From Bacteroidales bacterium (lineage in GTDB: Bacteria; Bacteroidota; Bacteroidia; Bacteroidales; UBA932), in the NCBI GenBank assembly GCA_017548985.1, contig JAFYYW010000023.1, forward strand, positions 1 through 64,000: a stretch of 64,000 nucleotides of DNA, written 5' to 3'. Position numbers and translations under genes: made by a program. This document shows, piece by piece, positions 42,977 through 51,374 of this stretch. Below the pieces are notes generated by a model. The model searched no databases. It was not told where the DNA came from and was given only the letters and a program-made list of their open reading frames with translations. Numbering within the stretch: position 1 is the first letter of the stretch; every line of letters begins with the position of its first letter.

Positions 42977-44302
42977 TCAGAATTCAAGCGGCCGACCGCG
43001 GTAGAAATCAAGCAGTTTTGCCGAATAAAGATACTCGTAACGGGAGCGCACGAGGTCGGACTCGGCCCTTAGCCAGGTGTCTCTTGACTCGTTGAACTCC
43101 GTGATGTTAGCCTTGCCGTTCTCGTATTTGGCCTGGACAAGCTCAAAGGACTCTTTGGCGCTGGCCTGAGCATCCAAACTGGAACGGTATTTCTCCGAAG
43201 CCGCCACGGCATTGTAATACGCCTGCTGGATCTCTTTATAAAGGGATTTCTTGGTGTTCTCGAGGAGAAGCCTCTGGTTTGTCCTGGCAAGTTCAGCTGA
43301 ACGGACCTGATTCCGGTTCTGGAAGCCCGAGAAGATAGGCACGTTGAGTGACAGGCCCAAATACTGGCTGAAGTTGTTCTTGATCTGGTCGAAGAACACC
43401 GCCGAAGGAGCAGCGCTCATTGTGTAATAATTGGTTCCTACTCCGCCGCTGGCGCTGATTGAGGGCAGGAAGGCTCCCTTGGCGCTCTTGATGGAGAATT
43501 CGGCGGCGTCCAGGCGGAACATCTCGGCCTTCACAGCGGGTTTGTTCTGGATGGCCTCAGCGTAGATGTCCTCCGGATTCCCGAGCAGGATCCCATCGAT
43601 AGGGACATTTGGACGGACTATGGAGAATCCTTCAGGATCAGGAAGTTCCAAAAGTTGAGATAAGTCCAGAAGGGAAATGTTGAGATTGTTGCGGGCCTGG
43701 GTGGCCGACAAGCGGCTTTGTCCGAGGGCGGCCTTTTGCTGAGCCACCTGGGATGGAGAGGCCTTCCCGTTTTCAAGCAGGGCCTCGAGCCTGACCAGTT
43801 GAAGGGAATCGATTCCTACCTGGTTCAGGGCCACATCCATCAGCTCCATGTTGTACAATATCTGTGTATATGCCTGGGCGACCGACACGCTCATATCCTC
43901 CCGGGCTTTCTGGAGATCGGCTGTAGCTGCCTTAAGGCCTAACTCGTTCTCTTTGATTCCATTGCTTATTCTCAAGCCCTGGAAAACCGGAACGGAAGTG
44001 CCAAGAGAGAAGCCGGTGCTGGTCGTGTTGGTGTTGGAATAAGTGTTATCCGCAGTAAGACCTCGTCCGAAGGAAAAGTTCTCGCTGGCGCTCCCGCTGA
44101 CCATCGGCAGGCGGCTGCCTTTAGCGGTCTCCAGCTGCAATTCCCTTTGCTTTACCTGCAGTTCCGTCTGCTGCAGGGTAATGTTATTCTCCTGTGCGTG
44201 GCGGATGCATTCAGCTAAAGTCCAGGGGCCGCTGTGGGTCTGGCCGGAAGCGGCCCAGGACGTCAAAATAACGGTTATGGGTAAAAAAAGTATTCTTCTC
44301 AT
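42977..44302 (-). CDS. TolC-type outer-membrane efflux protein (441 aa)
   Basis: Signal peptide ending ASGQ, then two TolC/OEP repeats with the alternating helical pattern (EDMSVSVAQAYTQILYN...LVRLEALLENGKASPSQVAQQKAAL). The C-terminal repeat has NQVRSAELARTNQRLLLENTKKSLYKEIQQAYYN. I chose ATG 44302, which overlaps the stop of the adaptor gene as TGATG, so the two are coupled. It is the outer channel of the ABC pump encoded upstream. Confidence 0.9.
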   Translation of the reverse strand: MRRILFLPITVILTSWAASGQTHSGPWTLAECIRHAQENNITLQQTELQVKQRELQLETAKGSRLPMVSGSASENFSFGRGLTADNTYSNTNTTSTGFSLGTSVPVFQGLRISNGIKENELGLKAATADLQKAREDMSVSVAQAYTQILYNMELMDVALNQVGIDSLQLVRLEALLENGKASPSQVAQQKAALGQSRLSATQARNNLNISLLDLSQLLELPDPEGFSIVRPNVPIDGILLGNPEDIYAEAIQNKPAVKAEMFRLDAAEFSIKSAKGAFLPSISASGGVGTNYYTMSAAPSAVFFDQIKNNFSQYLGLSLNVPIFSGFQNRNQVRSAELARTNQRLLLENTKKSLYKEIQQAYYNAVAASEKYRSSLDAQASAKESFELVQAKYENGKANITEFNESRDTWLRAESDLVRSRYEYLYSAKLLDFYRGRPLEF

Positions 44303-45396
44303 CACTTCTTCTCGATTATCTGGTTGCCGCGGACCTTGTCACCTTCCTTCAGGCCAGACTTGACCTCGATGTTGATTCCATCGGAAAGACCGGTGACAAC
44401 GGAGGCTTTCTCATATTTCTTCTCACCCTTGACAAGATAGACAAAGGTCGAGTCTCCTTCAAAGGACAGGGCGCTCTCCGGAATGGACAGGACACCCTCC
44501 ACACCCTCAAGTTGGATCTCTGCGTTGGCGCTGTAGCCTGAGCGCACCGTGATGCTGTCAGGCACGGTCACAGCGGCCTTGATCTCGAATTCGTTGGTCC
44601 CGTTCTTCTCCTGGGCTTTCGGAGATATGAACTCCATCACAGCGTCGAAACTCACATCCTTCAAGGCTCCGACCGTTATCTTCATCGGGACACCCTCATG
44701 GACCCTGCCGACCTCTGTCTCATCAATGAATCCGTCGAAAATCAAGTCACCCATATTCGCCACGGTAGCGATGGTCGTACCGTCATTGAATGTGTTGCTC
44801 TGGGTCACGGAGTTACCGACCTTTACGGGAATATCCAAAATCAATCCGGAAATAGTTGATCTTATGAGAGTTGAGCTTGATCTGGCATTACTCTTCGACA
44901 CTCCGTCCCGGACCACTTCGAGGGTCTCTATAGCCGCGGCCTTCTCTTCTTTGGCCTGGGCCAGAGCCTGGCTCACCTGGTCATATTCCTCGGCGCTGAC
45001 AAGATTCTTGTCATAAAGGGCTTTCTCACGGTCATAATTGGTCTGCGCCTGCTTGAGATTGATCTCAGCGAGACGGACCCTCGACTGGGCGGAGCTAAGC
45101 GAGCTCATCTCGGGAATCACCTTGACCTTGGCTATGATCTCTCCCTCAACAACAGTCTCACCAGCCTCCTTGTAAAGCTCAGAGATGATACCGCTGATCT
45201 GGGGCTTGATATTGACCTCGTCCCTGGGGATGATCTTTCCGGTCACGACAGAAGTCTTCTGGATGTCCTTGATTGTGGCTTCCAGCTGCTCGTAACGGAT
45301 TTCCTTCGGCCTGGAGTTCTTCCACAGGGCCACGAACGTGGCCACGAAGATAATGGCGACCAGCGCCAGAATGATGTACTTAAGATTCTTTCTCAT
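44302..45396 (-). CDS. Periplasmic adaptor of the ABC efflux pump (364 aa)
   Basis: One N-terminal membrane helix (KYIILALVAIIFVATFVALW), then the HlyD/MacA layout: lipoyl half PRDEVNIKPQISGIISELYKEAGETVVEGE, a long coiled coil of about 95-175 and the second half RSTISGLILDIPVKVGNSV. I chose ATG 45396; a longer start at 45432 lies inside a dispersed repeat. It links the permeases to the TolC protein. Confidence 0.88.
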   Translation of the reverse strand: MRKNLKYIILALVAIIFVATFVALWKNSRPKEIRYEQLEATIKDIQKTSVVTGKIIPRDEVNIKPQISGIISELYKEAGETVVEGEIIAKVKVIPEMSSLSSAQSRVRLAEINLKQAQTNYDREKALYDKNLVSAEEYDQVSQALAQAKEEKAAAIETLEVVRDGVSKSNARSSSTLIRSTISGLILDIPVKVGNSVTQSNTFNDGTTIATVANMGDLIFDGFIDETEVGRVHEGVPMKITVGALKDVSFDAVMEFISPKAQEKNGTNEFEIKAAVTVPDSITVRSGYSANAEIQLEGVEGVLSIPESALSFEGDSTFVYLVKGEKKYEKASVVTGLSDGINIEVKSGLKEGDKVRGNQIIEKK

Positions 45397-45430
45397 ATTA
45401 TTTTTCTTTTTTGTTTTCTGTTTTAGATCC

Positions 45431-45452
45431 ATCGCTTCGCTCAGGATGACAA
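45431..45452. repeat. Intergenic family D repeat after the second permease
   Basis: ATCGCTTCGCTCAGGATGAC is a copy of the repeat found around folA. It starts 3 nt after the stop codon of the upstream gene (permease, leftward) and ends before the adaptor start. Confidence 0.6.
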
Positions 45453-45454
45453 GG

Positions 45455-46705
45455 TTATTCGTCTCTCATCGCATCGACAGGTTTGATATTCATGGCTCGA
45501 AGGGCGGGGGCCAGACCGGCCAGCACCCCAAGGACAGCCAGCAATGAAAACACCGCGATACCTATCCAGAAACCGATCTGGAAGGAAACCGGGAACGACA
45601 CGTCCGGAAGATTGGACACAATATTCCCGGCGGCCCAAAGGATCAATACCGATAACAGGATCCCAAATATCCCGGCTAAGACCGTCAGGCCGACGCTCTC
45701 GGTGATGATCTGCGAAAGGATCATCTTGGGGGTGGCTCCGATCGCCCGGCGGATACCGATCTCGGTCGTGCGCTCCTTTACAGTCACCATCATAATGTTG
45801 GACACACCTATGGCTCCGGCCAGCAGGGTGCCGAGTCCAACCAAGATGACAAGGATGTTGACTCCCTTGAAGAGGTTGTCCACAATCTTGAATATCTTCT
45901 CGGTGTCAAGCATCATCATGGCGTTCTTGTCGTCAGGAGCGATAGAGTGGCGTCTTGACAGAAGAGCTCTGACCTTATCCTGAAACTCATCTGAATCAGC
46001 ACCTTCCTTGGCGGTCATACACATGATATCAAATCTTCCACCCCTGTTGTTCATCTTGTCCATAAGCTGGTAGGGAATCACCACGCTCTGGTCCGGGCTT
46101 CCGTTGATGTTGATTCCACCGTTACGGCCGTCAACACCGATTACCTGGTAATAGGAATTCTTGACCTTGATAAACATGCCGGTCGGATCCTCCCCGTCAG
46201 GGAACAGATTGGACCACACTCTCTTGCCAATCACACAGACCTTTCTCTCCTGGGTGCAATCCACCTCATTGAGCCAGCGTCCGAAAATCAACTTGGGAGA
46301 TTCCACTTCCTGATATTCATAGGTCATACCCTTGATAATTCCGGTATATGAATTCTCGCCATAAGCTATGTCTCCGCCCCAATCGGCATCCATCATCGTG
46401 ACGATGTCGGCTTCCGGTATAAGAGCCTTTATGGCCTCGATGTCGGTTTTGTCCATATACCAGAAACGATCCCGCTTGAATCCGCCGTAAGGCTTTGAGG
46501 TTCTGCCGCTTCCAACCAAAATGGCATTGGAGGCGAATCCCTCGAAATTCTCGTTGAGGATGGCTTTGAGACCATTCCCGCCACCCAGCATGATGAGCAG
46601 CATGAATATGCCCCAGAATATTCCGAAACCGGTCAGGAGGGTTCTGCTGCGGTTGCGGGACAGGGTGTCAACTATCTCTTTGTATCTGTCGATATCGAAT
46701 CTCAT
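45455..46705 (-). CDS. MacB-like ABC permease (416 aa)
   Basis: N-terminal helix, a periplasmic MacB-PCD domain (about 50-270) and three C-terminal helices with TVKERTTEIGIRRAIGATPKMILSQIITESV, the coupling-helix block of MacB/FtsX permeases. The strong AGGAGG at 46714-46719 is 8 nt from the second ATG (46705) and 2 nt from the first (46711), so I take MRFDIDRY as the start. It forms a pair with the next permease; the ATPase is encoded in the same operon. Confidence 0.88.
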   Translation of the reverse strand: MRFDIDRYKEIVDTLSRNRSRTLLTGFGIFWGIFMLLIMLGGGNGLKAILNENFEGFASNAILVGSGRTSKPYGGFKRDRFWYMDKTDIEAIKALIPEADIVTMMDADWGGDIAYGENSYTGIIKGMTYEYQEVESPKLIFGRWLNEVDCTQERKVCVIGKRVWSNLFPDGEDPTGMFIKVKNSYYQVIGVDGRNGGININGSPDQSVVIPYQLMDKMNNRGGRFDIMCMTAKEGADSDEFQDKVRALLSRRHSIAPDDKNAMMMLDTEKIFKIVDNLFKGVNILVILVGLGTLLAGAIGVSNIMMVTVKERTTEIGIRRAIGATPKMILSQIITESVGLTVLAGIFGILLSVLILWAAGNIVSNLPDVSFPVSFQIGFWIGIAVFSLLAVLGVLAGLAPALRAMNIKPVDAMRDE

Positions 46706-46711
46706 GGCCAT

Positions 46712-46719
46712 CTCCTCCT
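46712..46719 (-). promoter_or_regulatory. Unusual strong Shine-Dalgarno site
   Basis: The minus strand reads AGGAGGAG just before ATGGCCATG. Such a site is rare in Bacteroidota. Its 8-nt distance favours the second ATG at 46705 over the first at 46711. Confidence 0.6.
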
Positions 46720-47980
46720 ATTTATCCGCTCTCAAAGCCTCTATCGGACGAACCCTGGCGCCCTTCCAGGCCGGTATGATTCCAGCGATTGTTCCGGCTA
46801 CTATGAGAAGCAATGTGGCTTCAATCGCGACGTCGAATCCGACTCCAATATTCTTGAATATATACAACTGGGTTATACCCAGATCCATCGGATGGGAGCC
46901 GATAGTCTTGTCCAGGGCGAAATCCGCCACCATCCCAAACACCATTCCGATATAGCCGAATATGGCGGTGATCACCACGCTTTCGACCACAATCAACTTC
47001 ATGATAGACATTGGCTTGGCTCCAAGCGCCTTCCGGATCCCAAACTCGTGGATGCGCTCCTTGACGGTGATCAGCATGATGTTAGACACTCCGACGATTC
47101 CGCTAAGCAGAGTCAGGAAACCGAGAATCCACAGGGCCAGGCGGATAATCCGTATAGCCTTGCTCATCTCCTGATTGCTCAGGTAATAGTTGTTCAGATA
47201 TGTCGTCCGGGTGTCCTCGGGATTATAACCATGGAAGTTGTTGATGCCTCTTTTATAGGCTTTCTCAAACTCTTCGTTGGCCTCCTTTGTCTCAAGATCA
47301 TGGAACTCAAGTGTGATCCTGTTGATCCAGGCTCCTTCGGTTCGCATGGTCTTGGCCGTAGTGTAAGGAATAAAAGAGTCGTGTCCCCAGGACTGTTCTT
47401 TCGCCTCATTTATCCCTATGACTTTGAACGGAATATTTCCCACATTAATATGTTTTCCGAGCAGCTGGGAGTAGTCCTTGGAATCGCCAAGCAATTGAGA
47501 GGCAGCATTCTCGTCGATGATTATATGCTTGCTGTTCTCATCAAGATCTTTCTTGTTGATGAATCGACCGGAAACCATCCTGATCCCCCACACGTCTTTA
47601 ATGAGGGGATCAACTCCGAATATTTCGGAAGAAAGGGCTTCGCGGCCATAGCTTATCGTGTCCGAGAACTCCAGATTACCGGAAGCCCGGTCTATCTTTT
47701 CGTTGAACTGATCAGAAAAAGAAATGTCCCTGAAATCGAATCGGACCCTGGTTCCTTCCTTGATACCGTTGTAAGGTTTGCTGGTCATGCCGGGATAAAC
47801 CGCGATTACGTTCTGGATCTCATCCATCGCGTTGTTAAGCAACGCATTCATCAAGCCGTTGCCGGTTCCGATCAGAACGATAATGATAATAATACCCCAA
47901 CTGACGGCAAGACCGGTCAGGGTCGTGCGCAGCTTGTTCTGCCGCAGGGTACTCCATATTTCCGAGAATAGATCCAGCAT
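46718..47980 (-). CDS. MacB-like ABC permease, paralogue (420 aa)
   Basis: Same layout as the next gene: helix LAVSWGIIIIIVLIGTGNGL, a periplasmic domain, and three C-terminal helices with TVKERIHEFGIRKALGAKPMSIMKLIVVESV. It ends 13 nt before the downstream permease start and overlaps its SD. The two permeases probably form a heterodimer with one ATPase pair, as in MacB-type machines that use a single kind of ATPase. Confidence 0.88.
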   Translation of the reverse strand: MLDLFSEIWSTLRQNKLRTTLTGLAVSWGIIIIIVLIGTGNGLMNALLNNAMDEIQNVIAVYPGMTSKPYNGIKEGTRVRFDFRDISFSDQFNEKIDRASGNLEFSDTISYGREALSSEIFGVDPLIKDVWGIRMVSGRFINKKDLDENSKHIIIDENAASQLLGDSKDYSQLLGKHINVGNIPFKVIGINEAKEQSWGHDSFIPYTTAKTMRTEGAWINRITLEFHDLETKEANEEFEKAYKRGINNFHGYNPEDTRTTYLNNYYLSNQEMSKAIRIIRLALWILGFLTLLSGIVGVSNIMLITVKERIHEFGIRKALGAKPMSIMKLIVVESVVITAIFGYIGMVFGMVADFALDKTIGSHPMDLGITQLYIFKNIGVGFDVAIEATLLLIVAGTIAGIIPAWKGARVRPIEALRADK

Positions 47981-47992
47981 CTCTCTTCCTCT

Positions 47993-48715
47993 TTATTTAA
48001 GGGGTCCGTCAGAGCCGAACCTGACAGAGTTGTGGGCCTTGTTCTCCTCGATCTGGCCGATGACTCCGTCTTTTATATGGATGATCCTGTTGGTGTAGTT
48101 GGCGACTCCGCTCTCGTGGGTGACAACTATGATCGTAAGCTTTTCTCTCTCATTTAGTTCCTTGAGCAGATCCATGATTTCAACAGACGTCTTGGAATCA
48201 AGGGCTCCGGTGGGCTCGTCAGCCAGGATAATGTCCGGTTTGGTCACAAGCGCCCTGGCGATGGCGACCCTTTGCTTCTGGCCGCCCGACATCTCGTTGG
48301 GGTAATGCCCTGCCCAATCCTTAAGTCCCAGTCGCTCAATATATTCCATAGCCATCTCATGCCGCTTGTGGCGGCTGATGCCTTGATAGAACAAGGGCAG
48401 CTCCACATTTTCGACAGCGGTCTTGAAACTGATCAGATTATATGATTGGAATATGAAGCCTATCATCTTGTTGCGGTACTCGGCCGCCTTGGATTCAGTC
48501 AAGTCCCAGATTAACTTCCCGTTGATCCTATATTCTCCGGAATCATAATTGTCCAGGATCCCGAGGATATTCAGAAGGGTGGACTTCCCGGATCCCGAGG
48601 CTCCCATGATGGACACGAACTCTCCCCGCTCGATCCCAAGGTTGATTCCTTTCAAAACGTGCAGCGGCTGGGCTCCGAAATATGTCTTGTTAACGTCTTT
48701 TAGCTCTATCAGCAT
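47993..48715 (-). CDS. ABC ATPase of the efflux pump (240 aa)
   Basis: LolD/MacB-type ATPase: Walker A GASGSGKST, Q-loop FQSYNLI, signature MSGGQKQRVAIARAL, Walker B DIILADEPTGALD and H-loop VVTHE. First gene of the operon, followed by the two permeases, the adaptor and the TolC protein. The order fits an ABC-type tripartite pump; the substrate is unknown (peptides, antibiotics or signals are candidates). Confidence 0.92.
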   Translation of the reverse strand: MLIELKDVNKTYFGAQPLHVLKGINLGIERGEFVSIMGASGSGKSTLLNILGILDNYDSGEYRINGKLIWDLTESKAAEYRNKMIGFIFQSYNLISFKTAVENVELPLFYQGISRHKRHEMAMEYIERLGLKDWAGHYPNEMSGGQKQRVAIARALVTKPDIILADEPTGALDSKTSVEIMDLLKELNEREKLTIIVVTHESGVANYTNRIIHIKDGVIGQIEENKAHNSVRFGSDGPLK

Positions 48716-48737
48716 ATTTTTTTGTTGTTCGATTTCG

Positions 48738-48745
48738 CAAAAATA
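48738..48745 (-). promoter_or_regulatory. Proximal -7 box (TATTTTTG) of the efflux operon
   Basis: The minus strand reads TATTTTTG, 22 nt before the ATPase start. No -33 element. The more distal promoter at 48844-48874 has both elements and is the better candidate. Confidence 0.3.
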
Positions 48746-48818
48746 TAAATAATTATTGATTTTCGATAATTATTTAATAAAATTTCCTTTTTCTTTAGGC
48801 CTCGCCTTAATTATTATT

Positions 48819-48874
48819 AGTGTATTACAAAACTAATACACTGCAAATGTAAGTATTATTTTCTTATTTGCAAC
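48819..48874 (-). promoter_or_regulatory. Distal promoter of the efflux operon with overlapping operator
   Basis: On the minus strand GTTG (48874-48871), 19 nt, then TACATTTG (48851-48844) gives the Bacteroidota promoter layout with one mismatch in the -33. The expected start of transcription falls in the inverted repeat AGTGTATT (48819-48826) / AATACACT (48835-48842), spaced by 8 nt, which looks like a repressor operator (TetR/MarR-like size). The leader would be about 120 nt. I see no regulator gene next to it. Confidence 0.5.
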
Positions 48875-49086
48875 ACTATTTCAACAAAAATCGTCCCCTT
48901 GCCTATAATAAGACGAAGAGGACGATAATTTGTGACAAATAAAATTGTACTTCTAAAAGAGCAGGGCGTAGCGCAATGTGACTGCCGGGGTACCCGAATC
49001 CGAAGTCGTCACCCTGGTTCCGACATCGCCTTGCCGCCGCGGTTTATTCCTTGTCATGACAATTGCAAAAATAAGGAAATAATCGG
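48875..49086. other. Gene-free stretch upstream of queH
   Basis: Contains an imperfect TCGTCC...GGACGA pair around 48890-48925 and a GC-rich, structure-prone part (about 48960-49050) with GTGAC...GTCAC and GGGTACCC. The minus strand of that part is open and would encode a short peptide tail (VTTSDSGTPAVTLRYAL), but there is no gene I can support. It could be a 5' leader, a repeat or a gene remnant. Confidence 0.3.
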
Positions 49087-49094
49087 TATCTTCG
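49087..49094 (+). promoter_or_regulatory. -7-like box (TATCTTCG) of queH
   Basis: TATCTTCG, one mismatch to TAnnTTTG, ends 17 nt before the queH start at 49112. The same variant is seen at 56191, which supports it as a real box in this genome. Confidence 0.4.
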
Positions 49095-49111
49095 TGATTG
49101 AAACAATTGCC

Positions 49112-49756
49112 ATGGATCATTTCGAGGGGTGTTCTTTCAGGCCGGAACTTCCGGAAGGCGTGGATCTGCGGAACATGCGGATCCTGCTTCACTGTTGCTG
49201 CGCGCCTTGCTCGACAGCCATACTGGAATGGATGATCGAGGAGGGGCTGAGGCCCGGAGTGTTCTTCAGCAACTCGAACATCGTACCTTTTGAGGAATAT
49301 GCCAAACGCAGGGACGAGCTGGCCCGGTACGCCGCCTCATTCGGGATGGAAGTAGTTGATGATGAATATGATCACGAGGCGTGGCTGGAGTATGTCAGAT
49401 GCCGGTTGGTGAGCTTGTCGAACCACGGCCCTTCGACAGGCTCAGGGGCCGCCTTGGCAGGACCGGAACGGGGACCAAGGTGTCAGGCCTGCTTCGAGTT
49501 TAGGCTTTTGAGAGCAGCGGAATATGCCGCCGCCAACGGCTACGACATCCTCACCACGACCCTCGCATCCTCCCGCTGGAAAGACCTCTCCCAGGTTGAC
49601 TCAGCAGGCCTTCTGGCCGTCGATGGAACAACGGTCACCTGGTGGGGTCAGAATTGGCGCAAGGGCGGAATGCAAGAGCGCAGGAACTTCTTGATAAAGT
49701 CCTGCGCCCTGTACAACCAGACCTGGTGCGGCTGCGAGTTCAGCTCTCGCGGTTAG
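49112..49756 (+). CDS. queH: Epoxyqueuosine reductase QueH (214 aa)
   Basis: Last step of queuosine synthesis, a non-cobalamin enzyme with a 4Fe-4S cluster. LLHCCCAPCS (Cys28-30, Cys33), RCQACFEFRL (Cys124, Cys127), LTTTLASSRWKD and the C-terminal CGCEFS give the DUF208 cysteine set. I start at ATG 49112; the longer frame is unlikely. Residues of about 97-117 (LVSLSNHGPSTGSG...) are an insertion encoded by a hairpin repeat (49410-49444), just before the conserved PERGPRC. Confidence 0.85.
   Translation: MDHFEGCSFRPELPEGVDLRNMRILLHCCCAPCSTAILEWMIEEGLRPGVFFSNSNIVPFEEYAKRRDELARYAASFGMEVVDDEYDHEAWLEYVRCRLVSLSNHGPSTGSGAALAGPERGPRCQACFEFRLLRAAEYAAANGYDILTTTLASSRWKDLSQVDSAGLLAVDGTTVTWWGQNWRKGGMQERRNFLIKSCALYNQTWCGCEFSSRG
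49410..49444. repeat. TTCGACA hairpin repeat (family C) inside queH
   Basis: TGAGCTTGTCGAA (49410-49422) and TTCGACAGGCTCA (49432-49444) are 13-bp inverted arms with one mismatch. This hairpin type is common in bacterial genomes as a dispersed repeat, from memory. It lies in frame and adds a Ser/Gly loop to QueH. Confidence 0.7.
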
Positions 49757-49758
49757 AA

Positions 49759-49944
49759 CTATTTGAACCACTCGGTGATGTGGTCTTTCGCCCAGAGATA
49801 ATAGACGATAAGGCCGATCCAGCTCGTAAGCAGAACAATAACGGAGCAGATAACTTTTCCAACAACCGAAATAGGCTTCTTGCAAATGTCGATGACAGCC
49901 AATACGGCGAGCACCAGACCAATGATGTAGATAATAGATTTCAT
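49759..49944 (-). CDS. Small PLDc_N-like membrane protein (61 aa)
   Basis: Two membrane helices (IIYIIGLVLAVLAVIDI and GKVICSVIVLLTSWIGLIVYYLWA). The second with the following short basic end resembles the phospholipase-D N-terminal (PLDc_N) family of tiny membrane proteins of unknown role. It converges with queH, 2 nt apart. It stands alone on its strand. Confidence 0.65.
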   Translation of the reverse strand: MKSIIYIIGLVLAVLAVIDICKKPISVVGKVICSVIVLLTSWIGLIVYYLWAKDHITEWFK

Positions 49945-50012
49945 GTTTTAGCGATTATTTGTGACAAGATAGTGAAAACCAGTGAAAAAACGAACGTTTG
50001 AAAAACTTTATG

Positions 50013-51374
50013 TCATCCCAAAAGTCCGATGATGAATATCGCGGCTATAGTAACCGGGGCCACGTATTTGATGAGGAAATAGACTATCGGGAAGAGTTTG
50101 CCTGAGCTCTTGATCTTTCCTCCGTTGGTGAGTTCGTCCTTGACCGCCGCCTTGTCCATCTTCCAGCCCACAAAGATGCTGAAAAGAAGGGCGCCAATAG
50201 TCATCAAGAAGTTGGACGCGAGACGGTCGCAGAAGTTGAATATCGTGTTGCCCAGCAATTTCACGTCTGAAAGAACCCCGAAAGAAAGCGAGCAAAGGAT
50301 TCCTATAACCAAAGTTATGAGGAAGAGTATGATCGTGGCGTTATGCCGGGATTGTTTCTTCTCCTCAACTAAATATGCCACACCTACTTCCATCATTGAA
50401 ATCGAAGAAGAAAGGGCTGCGACAAGAATAGTCAAGAAGAACAGGATGGAAACCGCGGCGCTTATGATCTGGCCCCCGGCGCCCATTTTTGCGAATATGA
50501 AAGGCAACGTCTCGAACACCAATCCCGGGCCTGAGCTTGGGGTGATCCCCGCCGCGAAAACGGCCGGCATCACGGCGAAACCGGCAAGGATGGCGAACAA
50601 CAAATCAAAGAAAGCTGTCCCGGTGCCAGACAAAAGGATATTCTCCTCCTTGTGGACATAAGAGGCGTAGGTCAACATGGTCCCGACTCCGAGGGACAAA
50701 GAGAAGAAGCTTTGTCCGAGAGCGGCGGCATAAGCGTCTGGAGTAAGCTTGGAGAAGTCCGGCTTTACAAGATACTTGACACCTTCGCCGGCTCCGGGAA
50801 GAGTCATGGAATAAACAGCTATGATAACAATCAGGACAAATAATACCGGGATAGATATCTTGCTGAACCTCTCGATTCCCTTATTGACCCCGAAGTACAC
50901 TATCAGGGCCGTAAGGAAGAGGAACACTACCATGCACACGAGAGGCCACCACGTTGAGGAAGAGAATGCTCCGAACATGGCGGTGACCGCCTCGGCGTTA
51001 TCTGGCTGGAACTGGAGGGATAAAGCCTTACAAAGAAAAGCGAAAGACCATCCTCCCACCACGCTGTAGTAAGAGAGGATTATCAGCGGGGAGAGCACGG
51101 TCAAGAGCCCCAGCCATTTCCAAGCTGTTCCGGGGGCGAGTTTGTTCATCGCCCCAAATGTTCCCTGATGGGTCCTGCGGCCGATAATAGTCTCAGAGAG
51201 GAGAATCGGCATTGAGAGCAGGAAACAACAGATGATATATACCAAAATGAAAGCGGCTCCACCATATTCCCCGACTATAAAGGGAAATCTCCAGATGTTG
51301 CCAAGGCCTATGGCTGATCCGGCCATGGCCATTATAACCGCGGCGCGGCTTCCGAAATGCTCCCTTTGCGTCAT
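50013..51374 (-). CDS. Sodium-dependent NSS-family transporter, copy 2 (453 aa)
   Basis: LeuT-type carrier with about 12 helices. The start SRAAVIMAMAGSAIGLGNIWRFPFIVGEYGGAAFILVY is the NSS Na+/substrate motif. It overlaps the preceding NSS gene by 4 nt (ATGA). Substrates of such bacterial carriers are amino acids or related amines. Tandem paralogy suggests related substrates or a two-protein carrier. Confidence 0.88.
   Translation of the reverse strand: MTQREHFGSRAAVIMAMAGSAIGLGNIWRFPFIVGEYGGAAFILVYIICCFLLSMPILLSETIIGRRTHQGTFGAMNKLAPGTAWKWLGLLTVLSPLIILSYYSVVGGWSFAFLCKALSLQFQPDNAEAVTAMFGAFSSSTWWPLVCMVVFLFLTALIVYFGVNKGIERFSKISIPVLFVLIVIIAVYSMTLPGAGEGVKYLVKPDFSKLTPDAYAAALGQSFFSLSLGVGTMLTYASYVHKEENILLSGTGTAFFDLLFAILAGFAVMPAVFAAGITPSSGPGLVFETLPFIFAKMGAGGQIISAAVSILFFLTILVAALSSSISMMEVGVAYLVEEKKQSRHNATIILFLITLVIGILCSLSFGVLSDVKLLGNTIFNFCDRLASNFLMTIGALLFSIFVGWKMDKAAVKDELTNGGKIKSSGKLFPIVYFLIKYVAPVTIAAIFIIGLLG

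Noticed and set aside
46892..47971. 359-codon plus-strand frame opposite the first ABC permease
   Set aside because: The minus-strand permease has clear MacB motifs and operon context; the antisense frame has none.
48932..49111. 60-residue N-terminal extension of QueH
   Set aside because: The extension shows no similarity to the family and includes the likely promoter box at 49087; the ATG at 49112 gives the usual start.
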